From assembly GCF_963675165.1 (NCBI RefSeq), contig NC_087388.1, positions 372,001 through 436,000 on the forward strand: DNA of 64,000 bases, read 5' to 3'. The notes below the pieces were generated by a model, which saw only the letters and a program-made list of their open reading frames with translations, ran no database searches and was not told the DNA's origin. The stretch is from Halichondria panicea (taxonomy: Eukaryota > Porifera > Demospongiae > Suberitida > Halichondriidae). Positions within the stretch are counted from its first letter, which is position 1; the number at the start of each line of letters is the position of its first letter. This document shows, in pieces, positions 45,019 to 56,500 of this stretch. The position numbers and the translations under genes were made by a program.

Positions 45019-47269
45019 ATGGCTGTTCACGAAAGTTTAAGTTTAAGCCTCCAATTGATTGTGTGGTTACTAATCAGCACAAACACTGCAGCAGCAAGTA
45101 AAAGCAGAACTATTCGCATTCTGAGTCTGATTCCATCAAGCCCAGACTCACCCTCTCACAGCGATGGGCCTGCAATCTCATTGGCACTGGATATGGCAAA
45201 GAAGCAGATCAACAGTCAGATGGAAATACTACCTGATTATCGAATAGAACTGGTCCACGAAGACAGCGTCTGCAATAACTCAGCTAAAGCAATACCATGC
45301 AATTTTGAAAACTTACTACAATGAGCAAACTGTTATCGGTGTGATTGATCCTGGTTGCTCAAGCTCCACTCTAGCTTTGTTGAGCCGAAAAGAGATTTCT
45401 TTGGTGACTTTACACGGTGGAGGAAGCCCTGCACTGTCCAATAGAATCAGGTTTCCCTACGCATTAGGATCACTTGGATCAAATGAAGGATTTGCTCACT
45501 TTGCTATAAAGTTAATGCAAAAGAGCAATTGGTCAAGAATTGGAGTTCTATTTGACGAATCTGATACTTCCAACTTGATGACAATCAACACGTTGTTGAA
45601 AGAGGTCATAACACTATCTAATGAAGGATTCTTTTCCTCAGTTTCTGAGACGTACATACCACTAACAGATATCACCAGAACATATCTCCGTGTAATCTTT
45701 CTCTTCACCCCTGTAGCAATCACCCAGAGAGTGCTTTGCCTAGCTCAACATCGAGGGGTGGTATACGGTGAGTATCAATGGATTGTTGTTGGAAATACAT
45801 TTGATGAAGTGGCTCAAGACATTACCTTCTCTTATGACAATAAAGAGTACAATTGCTCTGAAGAAGACATGAAAACCATCGCACTCAATGGAGTTTATTT
45901 TCTCAAGTACAGACTATCTTCACTAAATGAATCAACTGCATCCACTTATTCCAGATACTCCTTTGCTAAGTATGATCAACAATTACGTGATAGGATTGAA
46001 AACTACAACTCACAGAAATCAATGGCATTCAACATTTCCTATTCTTCTCGAACCACACACTTCTACGATTCACTATGGGCGTGGGCAGTGGTTTTGGACA
46101 GACTCACAAAGAAACACTCCAGCCTGGACCTTACTGGTCAAAAATATGGCAACACCACATTATCAGATATGACTGTTGATGAATTCTACAGCCTAGACTT
46201 CAGTGGAGTATCAGGAAGAATCAAGTTTAACAATAATTCTGGATTTTTGACAAGAATGATATCTTTATTTCAAGTAATAGATGGAATGCCAATGCTGGTT
46301 GCCCACTACGATGGAGAGTCATTTACGAAGGTCGGACCATTTGTTAGCATTCCTGACCGCTTTGAAGACAAAGTTTCAACTGTTAATGATGGGATAATTC
46401 CCGTTTTTCTTATCTTTGCAACAATGGAGTTGATAGCCGTAGTATTCCTTCACGTAATGACGATCAAGTACCGATCTCACCCCTCCGTTAAAGCGTCAAG
46501 TATTTTGCTAAGCCAACTCATTTACTTGGGATGCTATCTTAACTTGCTTAACTTGTTTTTCATTATAATACAGAGTCATAGCCAAATTGACGGGCCTTCT
46601 ACTGAAATACTTCAAAATTTAATCACACCCTGGTTGCATCCTATCTCAGTTACGGTGATAATTGGCACTGTAGGAGCTCGTACTTGGAGATTGCATCGTA
46701 TATTTGTACACTATCTCAAACCAGGTAGATTCATTGCTAATAAGTACTTGATTATTCTTGTGCTCTTTTTGGTTTTTATTGACGTCATATTGGGCACTCT
46801 CTGGACTGCTATTGACCCTTTGAAACTGCATGTAATGTACCTGAAAACCGATGCTGGTCAAATTGTTGTGCGACACTGGAAAAGTACCCATGATGCTGTG
46901 TGGTATGCATTAGGGTATGTATACAAGGTACTGATTTACTTGAGTGTGGTTGTACTGGCTTTATTAACTCGTTCTATTCGAAATCAATCCTTTTCTACTA
47001 AAGCACTTCGAACGTTCTCCTATTTGGTTGGAATTGTTTTTTTTATGGGATTTGCAATACAACATCTGTATCGCCTTAACCTTGCAAATAATGAGGATAC
47101 TCTTGTCAGGATTCCATTTATTATCGTTTTTATTTTGTATAGCATTCTCATCCTGCTTTTTATTCTATTGGTCGGTCTTCCTCCACTCGTCCCCATATTA
47201 CGAGATCTGTTTCGCAAGTATCTACCTACTCAAAGATTTAGACTCTGTAAAAGAGCTGCTCGATCTTAA
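45019..47269 (+). pseudogene. GABA-B-like receptor copy 3, single-base frameshift
   Basis: Same receptor as copies 1 and 2, but the frame breaks about 90 codons in. Where copies 1 and 2 read gcataccaa, this reads gcaatacca (45289-45298), a one-base insertion that leads to a stop at 45322-45324. The rest of the receptor (frame open from about 45305 to the stop at 47267-47269, 654 codons) has no other disruption, with GCSSSTLALLSR, SPALSNRIRFPYALGS, WTAIDPLKL and tail RFRLCKRAARS all present. The clean remainder suggests a very young null allele or a sequencing error. If the base is an error, this is a third full receptor. Confidence 0.85.
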
Positions 47270-48095
47270 GGACACGCTTCGACAAATAATATGTAGTGAG
47301 AACAATTTGTCTCATATTAATTAACCCTTAGGCCAAGCAAAGTCAATTTGTAGTTTCTCAGGCTATTATTCCTAAAATAGCAAGCGGATTGAGGTATTTG
47401 ATAGATATTAATGATAATGATATTCATAGAAATTTAATTGAAAACACACCCCTAACTTCCTCAATAAGCGGAAGTGCATAATTTTCACTATTAATTTTAG
47501 TCATAATTATATTCATAACCAAAAAACCATACAAATTTATCCTTTTCTTTTCTTTTAGTGCCTTTAATTTGAGGTCACGTGATATTTAACTTTTTTGTAA
47601 AGCTGCCAATTTCCAAGCGGGAGGGCCTGAGAAACTACAAATTGACTTTGCATGGCCTTAGTTGAGTTAGGGATAGTTCCCATGCCTATACTACAGTGTA
47701 CTTTGAGCATGCACATTTTTAATATGGAATGAGTACACTGTTTTCTCCAATTGCAAAAGAATTACACAGTGATTGATCACGATTAAATGCAAAAAATAAA
47801 TATGGGCTACCAGCTCTGCCAGCCCCCCCACCATGCTCTTGCGCATGTCCCCTACCACTAATCTAATCATGGTCTAACGACTTTTACCAGCACTTCCGGT
47901 AATAAACGGTTTACACTTCCGCTATTATTATAATTATGCTGCAACAATGGGCGTGGTAGCCAACTCCACATTGTTCAAGTGTGAAGCTGAAGACAGACAA
48001 AACAAATAAGCCATGGACTTTCAGTCAAGGGATTCAAGGTGATACCTACACACCAGTGAAACAGTAGAGTACCAAACACAGGCAGGCAGTCAGCT
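47270..48095. other. Intergenic region between receptor copy 3 and formin
   Basis: Contains the MITE at 47331-47658, the shared receptor 3' tail (gggatagttcccatgcc to about 47750), cttccggtaataa repeats near 47893, and the presumed 5'UTR/promoter of the formin (about 47950-48095). No gene seen. Confidence 0.65.
47331..47658. mobile_element. MITE in 3' flank of receptor copy 3, TTA target duplication
   Basis: Terminal inverted repeats ggccaagcaaagtcaatttg (from 47331) and caaattgactttgcatggcc (to 47657) extend over about 33 bp. Both sides are flanked by TTA (47328-47330 and 47658-47660). The receptor copies 1 and 2 have the uninterrupted site cttagttga / cttagtaga at the same place (about 38141 and 42361). 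About 328 bp, no coding capacity. Confidence 0.88.
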
Positions 48096-50500
48096 ATGGA
48101 CCATAAAGTAAGTGAATAGCTAGCCAGTGCTTGCTTACACTATACTATTGACTCTCTAAAACAAACCAAACATGTATATAATACTGAGGTAGCAGATGCT
48201 GTGGTATTAGATAAACTATCAAATTCTCCTCACTCTTACTTAAGGTTTACCGAGTTATAAACAGTTGTCTACGATTCGATTGCCGTCAAGTAATAATTAT
48301 GGGCCGGTGGGTAGTTCTGCTCCAGTGGCTGGAGGGCGTGTCACCTCCCCCTGGCAATTAGCTCTGGTGGTAGTAGTTATCATTCACCATAGATACACGT
48401 TGCAAGGACAACGACCTGCTTGCATTTGTGGCTCTGGCCCACTGACTCAGACTACCTCTTTGGGTACTACATCTTTTAGTTGTCCACTTTGATAACCCAC
48501 TTCATTGGGCTATTTGTACGTGTCCATAGTTACATGGGTAGTAACGGCCTATTGGAGATATTGTAGTTACATGTACATGTGCATGTGGGGTGGTTTGCCC
48601 TTTCACTTCTTTGGGGAAATGTGTTTGTTAACACTGCCTTAAATCGGGAGTGGGTTTGCAAACCACCAAGACTATAATTATACTCCAGCCTCCAATATTA
48701 ACCAGTGCGTATATTGTGGGGAACTTGTATGAAGAAATGGTATAATCTAAAGCAGGTGTTGTCAGAGTTTTGACCAATATCTGGTTTGAAGCCACTAGCT
48801 GTACACACACACAGTAACTGTGTTTGTAGTATTCTTCTCTCCAAATGAAGAGACTTAGCATTCCCTTTAGTGAGGCATTTGCGGTAAACTTCCTGTAACA
48901 TGCTTGTAAATACATGTACTCTATTTACAGTGTATATGGTATCAATTAATCAAGTTAATCAAACGCTATTAATTGAATATACATAATATTCTCATTATAA
49001 TAATGATTATTGTGATTACTTCCTCTCCTCACAGAATGGTCTGACCAACCCTCTCTCTCAGGAGGAGATTGAGAAACAGAAGGCAGAGCTTGAAACACTC
49101 GTGAATGTGAGCTGAGTACGAAAGTTAAACCATACACGTAGATTGTAGCAGCTTAGATCCCACTAGAGTGGATCTCACTTGACTGTGTGTTTAGCAAGGA
49201 ACTATGAGCTAGAGTTACCCGATACTTACAGATGTTGTAGATCTATACCTCAGCTTTTGGGGTTTGAGAACACATACTCATGCCTGTGATCTAACTATTA
49301 CGTAGTGGTTGTTAAAAATGAATTATTTTGATCATCATTAAGGCTTTCACAATATGACCCATTCATTAGTAGTATCCCCCCACACACCCCACACACACAC
49401 ACACACACACACGCACACACACTCACACACACACACTCACACACACACACACACCCCCCACACACAGGCTGGTAAGCTGACGAGGGAGAGTGCTCTGGCA
49501 ATAGCGGAGAAGTTAGGTCTCATCAGTGCGGCCAAGATAGAACGGACTAGTAGCATCACAAAGTCCACACAACTCTTCAACTTTAGCGTCTACAAGTGGA
49601 GCAAGGGACGTACAGTACAGAGGCTCATTTTACAGGTAAGATCATTATAATAAGAAGAGCTCCTACCCTAACCCTAACCCTGCATGTATGAAAGTCAATT
49701 TCCATTTTTATAGTACACATAATTATCATATAGTACTTTCTGTGTATAACCTTCCAATTGCAATCAGCCTCTCCAGAGAAATGTACATGTGTTCATCTAA
49801 CTGTATGACCTACAAAAGCATACCTTTTAAGCTTTTTCGATATTTTTAAGCCTGAATTTAGGGCATGACTTGTTTGGGGTGATCTCGTATCCTTTTAAAG
49901 AAATGCACTGTTGGTCAGTGTGTGTGTGTGGGTATACACAAGTGGTAATATGATATTATTACCTTGTCCATACAGTACAGTGTATAACCTATATTCAGTG
50001 GAAAAACTTAATTATAGTGTTAATTTGGTAACCAATTTAACGCTATGGTCTCAAGAAAAATTGACTTCAAAGTCAACCTTGTCAGTTGGTCAACCTTTTT
50101 TAGTTCATAGTTATTTAGGTGTGAGTTTATGGATGACTTTATAGGCATATGGCTTTGTTGTTGGAACTTGAAAACACTACGCGGTGTGATTCTAAGTTTG
50201 TTATTTCAATATTCCCAACAGTTTACTCAGATATTTCTGTTAAGTTGTCTTAGCACCTTAGTGCATTGTGTACTCTGGTATAGTGGCAAGTAGTGTTTGT
50301 GATTTCCCTGTGTGGTTTGTATTCAGACTACACCACATCACTGTTACCGCTTTATAAGAACAACTTTCTGGATTTAAGTGTTTGGCCATTACACAGGTGG
50401 ACTTCTTGTTTTGACAAACTACTCATTTGGGACTTGTGTGTAGTTGGTCTTTCTTCAGTCTTCAGGGGTGGCCATTAAGAGTGGTTCCACTGTACATGAT

Positions 50501-50597
<97 letters not shown>

Positions 50598-53500
50598 ACA
50601 CACACACACACACGTACGCACACACACACCACACACACACAGTTTGATTTCCAGTCCAAAACGCTCTCCAGTATTCAACATGGAACACGAACAAAGAAGG
50701 TCACCTTCACTGAAATCACTTCCTACCAGAGCGAGGTAAGTTTTGCATCAAGCAATAATTAGCCCTCATGAGATTATGATCACGATTGTACATAATATAA
50801 TACAATACTGAACCAACTATTTGTAGCTGTGTGTCATATAAGCACACAACACATGCATTGTCATAGCTGGGAGAATTCACCTTAAAAAGTGACCATGCCT
50901 GCAGATAATACATATAATAATTATGTCATATTCTGAAGTGGTGTGATACTATATATTTCACAATGCACAACCATGTTAGGTGTCGCTCTAGTGACTTGGG
51001 TGTTAGCACGTGTTCTATTGACCGTATAATTGCTACAAATCAGCTCATAAGCATTTAGATCCCATTTGAGTGTATTTAGCAGGGAACTATGAGCTATAGT
51101 ACCGGTACTATAGATATCTTTGGGCTACAAACTACAACATTATACATTGTATTGTGATTTACAAGAAGATACACATGTAATAACATACAAATTATTGTAG
51201 CTAGATGCTTTGTCTAGTAATATAATAACAGAACTAGAATGAAAGAGAGAAGCTCTAGTTTCTTTTTTTGGCTTTGTTCGAGGGTAGTAGGAGACGCTCG
51301 TTTTTTGGGCAGTGTGCTGTGCTTTTTTGCTACAAGGCTGCATGTGGGAGGAGCTGGATCATGTGTATGGAAGTGCTGGGATTCTAGCTTTGGCTTCTTC
51401 CTTAAGGTTGCGGTAAACAGTTTGCTCATGAATAATTCATGATTTTCTTATAATGATTTTTGTGAAACTATAAATGCCATGATAAAAATTTAAAGCACAC
51501 ACATGATAAATATATTGGTTATCATCCTGTATGACAAGTATCAGTCTTTAAAACATTTTCCAGTGGAAGCTCTGAGCGATCATCAAGTTACTAGAAACAA
51601 CACAAACCAGTAGTCATTTTAAACTTCCAAAAACACTTCTTGCTCTGTGTTCTTGCTCTTATATGATGCTTCTTACCATTCTGGAGGGCGGGTCGAAGCG
51701 TTTTTTTCTTTCCAGGCCAAGAAACTCTCACTATGTAGACTAACTCCACTTAAAATGGCGGTCAGAGCCAAGGAAAACAGCCTCTTGTGAGCTTTCAGTA
51801 GCCTTTTTTCAAAATATCTCTTCGACCCGCCCTGCATATAGTGAAGCTACAGTAGACTGTACCTAAGCTTTATAGTAAAAATGTCTATTCAAGCCATGAA
51901 ATGACTACTGCGTTTCAGCTGGACTTCCAGCTCATTCTAGCTAGAAAAGATCACTAGATCTAGCTCATGAATAATTAATGAGCAAACGGTTGACCGTAAC
52001 CTTAAGTTCCTTTCGCTTTGTTCAAGAGTAGTATAGGAGCTGCTCGTTTGCTGGGCTTGTTTGCTGCAAATTATAGCTTAGTTGTCTTCCTTTCGCTTTG
52101 TGAGGAGTAGTACGAGCCGCTCGTTTCTTGGGAAGTGTGCTGGGCTTGTTTGCTGCAAAACTGGGGGAGGAGCTGGATGTTTCCGTTTTGTGGGTGGAGC
52201 TAGGACTATAATTTTGTCCATCAAACTGAGGTGGAGGAACAGGGTTGACTTGAATAGAGACCACAGATTTAGTAGACACAGAGATGCCAACTTCAGATAT
52301 TAGTTTTCAAAAGAATAATGATGCAGTTGCTAGGTTGACTGTTGCTAAGCTAGTGCATTTCTAGTAGCCAATAGGTTTTGGGATCTAAATCAGTTAGAAC
52401 ATGTGCATTCGGTATCTATGGTTATAGTGTCCCTCATCCCTCGGGCTAAAGCCCTCGAGCTTTGGGACACTATAACACATAGATACCTCTTGCCCATGTT
52501 CTAACTATAACATAATTAATATTAGTGGGTGTTTCATGGAATCCAGATCGATGTTGTACTCAGTCAGAAAATCATAAAATCGTTGAAATTGGATCCACGG
52601 AATTCAAATTACCCGAACCAAATATGTAGTTGAACATCAACAGCCCTATAACTTAATTAAACGTTAAACTGCTAACACAGCTTATTTCGTGGTTCAGCCA
52701 GTTGTGTTGCTAAACAACAGGCCATGCTGAAGCAAGCTTGTCTGTACTCTACAGTATGTACATGTACATGTGTGGTATGTACAGTTCAACTTTTGTCATG
52801 AGACTGCTCAAAAGTTGAACTGTACACACATGTACATATACATGTTTGTGTAGACAAGCTTGCTCCAGCATGATCAGTTGTCTAGAACTTAAAAATTAGA
52901 TGCACGGCTGATGTTGAACTGTACATGGAGGTATGTACAGTTCAACATCAGCCGTGCATCTAATTTTTAATGGAGATTCATGTTTGTGTAAAGTACAGAC
53001 AAGTTTGCTCCGGCATGACCTGTTGTTTAGCAACACAACTGGCACGCTGCAAGAGTGTGTGTGTCCTACTTAAAAAAGGAGTGTTGATGAAAATAATCTC
53101 ATGTGATACAGACTGTGTGTGTACAAACTTCCTCCAATCTTTACTGCCTTATGACCTTTGATCCTGTAGGACGGACTTCGGCTCACAATTCAGTTTTCGT
53201 CTCAGAACGAGTACGAGTTGGACGCTGACACTCAGGAGGACAAGAACAAGGTGAGGGCAATAACTTGTACATCCCATTATCCTCACTCTATCTTCCTCAC
53301 TATCCCCTACTCTTTCACAGCTTACATGTATCTAAACAATCAAGTATCTCAGTTTGATTGATTTCACCGTGTGCCCCACCCACCCATGCAGATGTGTCGG
53401 CTCCTGGAGGCAGTCATGCGTTCAATGGCCATGGCCCCTAATCTAGATACCTCCGAGTACAGCAGTGAGGTACCAAGCCCCACCCCCTACCCAGCCGAGG

Positions 53501-56500
53501 TTGAGCAGGTCCCCACCACCACCACCACTGAAGTGTTGAGCAATGGCACACTTGAACATGGCATCACTAAGGGGGCCAGTCATGGTACATTTCTCCTCTG
53601 TGTAGGCTCCTATTGACCTTTGTACTCCCTCTCCCGGCTTCTATTGACCTAGTATTGATTTCTGTACCTCCCTCCTGATTCCTATTGATTTTTTACTCCC
53701 CACCCCCGGCTCTTATTGACCTTTGTACCCTTGTCTCCTATTGACCTCTGAACCCCCAGACGCACACACAGCTCTGAGTGAGGAGGAGCGTATTGACAAG
53801 GCTCTGCTCTCGGACAGTGGTCTCACCTCACCCATTCTCTCCAGTCCACCCATTAAAGAGGACATGGTTGAGAAGAAAGGACACTCTGCCAAGTTCATGC
53901 TCTGGGCAAAGTAAGTGCCTGTCTAGCTAGTACAATGTACCGTATAGTGGGTAATTTTGAGGGCCAATATTTTCGTGAATTTTGTGAATTTCACCAAGCC
54001 GCAAAAATTACAACCGCTACTATGTTATCTTTTTTTGGCAATTCCATCATATACATAATTATATATAGGTACACAGTACACAGATGTATATAGTGCCGAG
54101 TCATCATTATTAAGTGTTGTCATTATCTAACTCTAGACGATGGCTACGAGTGTGTGAAGGAGAGCTCATGTACTACAAGCCAGATGACATTGAGGTGAGT
54201 CACAACTTATTATTCTTAACAAACTACTTTAATTAATCCATAAATTGGCAAATAATTTCATCTCTGAACTTTGATGACACCATTTGAAGGGTCTCTTTCT
54301 AAACTTTCAGAAATCATAAAATTGTTGAAATTGGATCCACAGAATTCAAGTAAAAGAGTCCCCGAACCATTGATTAAATAGGGAGGGTGTAGTTTAACAT
54401 AATTATTTCAACAGCCATAACTTGAGTACCGTTGATCTGATGTCAAAAATGTTATTATTTTCCGAAAGCTTAGAAAGAGGCCTTTCAAATGATGTGTTTA
54501 AATCAAAAATTTTGTCGGGGCCATAATTTATCATGTCCATGGTATCGCTAAATTGGCAAATATTTTTATCTCTCGAATATGAACTTTGATAGTACCATTT
54601 GAAATATCTCTTTCTAAGCTTTCAGAAAAAATTATAAAATTGTTGACTTCGGATCCACGGAATTTAAGTTATGGCAGCTGAAAGAAATTGATTAAACAGA
54701 GGGGGTGGGGGGTGTAGTTGAACATCTTTCAACAGCCATAACTTCACAGGGCTGCATCCAGGATTTTGGATCAGGGGGGGCGAAGTCATCAGAATTACAA
54801 ATGAATCTGCCAGATCCTAAGGGGGGCGAATTACCCCCTTGCCCCCCCCCCCCTCAATGCAGCCCTGCTTCAGTACAGTTGATCCAATGTCAACATTTTT
54901 ATGATTTTCTGAAAGCTTAGGAAAATACCTTTCAAATGATGTATTTCAATCCAAAATTTCATCGGGGCCCTAATTTGTCATTTTTCGGCCTCGGACTATG
55001 GGCTATAATCCATGGTACGGTCAAATTGGTAAATACTTTTATCTCTCAAATATGAACTTTGATGATACCATTTGAAAGATCTCTTCTAAGCTTTCAGAAA
55101 ATCATAAAATTGTTGACTTTGGATCCACAGAATTTAAGTTATGGCAGCTGAAATAGTCCCCAAACCACACACACACACCACACACACACACACACAGAAT
55201 GCCCTGAACATTATTCCGCTGACCCCTGGAGTGACAGAGGTCAAGAAGATCAGTCACAATCAGTTTAACGTCAACTTGAGTGGCTCCAACAGAGTGTTCA
55301 ACTTCAGAGCCCTCCCCAGTGCAGGGAAATCAGCTCAGCAGAACAGAAATGAGTGGTGCGAGGTACGTACAGTACACACCTAACTATGTGTCTTATGAGC
55401 TAGTATTCTTATACATGTAACTGTTATGAGCTGTTTCAAGCTGATTGAAGTATGTAGCCAGGGTTTCATCTAGAATAACAAGTTTGGTAGCATTTCCACT
55501 TAACTAAGTAAGTAGCATGTCATTGCCTTGGTTGAGCTAATGATGGCTACAGGCCTAGTATAGTTAACAGCTTAGTTACTTTCTTAGTCGTGTTGCTAAA
55601 ATTACAATAAATTATCACTGTTTGTGTGTGTGCAGGCTATTCAGAATGGTTGCTACAAACGACGAGAGTCTGCAGCTGGTCTGAGGAAGGGAACAGTGAC
55701 TGGTGGGTGGGTGGATGTGGCCCCATAGCATCACCTTGAGCACTCGACTGCATGGGTTCCCTTGAAATTGCATTTTTACTTCAAAGGAAACTGATATATT
55801 GAAATGGCCCTTTGAAGTACAGTATATTAGCCTACAAGCTAATCGGCTCCTAGTGGTTGTTGCATATATATATCAGTATAGCTTGTGTGTGCATGTCCAG
55901 GCTTTTATCTCCCTCCCACACTGACAAATGGGAACAGATGGTATCACAAGACTATTAGCTTGTAACACAAAGTAGCAATGCCCCACTGACTAACAAACCC
56001 ACTTAACCCTTTCCCCACTGACTGACTACCGCACTTTAACCCCTCCCCCCCCCCACACACACACAGCCAAGCAGATAATGCCTAAGGCACCCACCTCTTC
56101 TATTATACGTCGACTCACTTTGAGACGAGCCTCCTCTCCAAACGACCAGGCCGGCTCTTCCCCCACGGACGAGGGGGGCATGAAACAATATTCAGAAAGC
56201 CCCCCTCAAACACGGAAGGCCGAGAGACGATCGAAAACCTTCGCTGGGAGTGGTAGTTACAAGAAGCCGAGGCTTTCGTTTCATAACAAGAGTCCCGATG
56301 AAGCTGAAGATGTTGTACCCTTAGCTCCACTGCGTACTAAGAAACTGAAGAAAAGGACTCAACGTTCTGGGTCACAGTTTTACGACAACGAGGATATTAC
56401 TCGACGGATTATTGAGCCGAGGGATTTCCCTGAACTGAATCTGAAGGACAAAGGAGCAAAGGAGCTGTTGCTAATGCTGAGACCGGTAAGTTGTGTGTTT

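Noticed and set aside
51239..51442. Short frames in formin intron 4 near 51.2 and 52.1 kb
   Set aside because: They fall in copies of one dispersed repeat and in both orientations. No transposase or other domain is visible.
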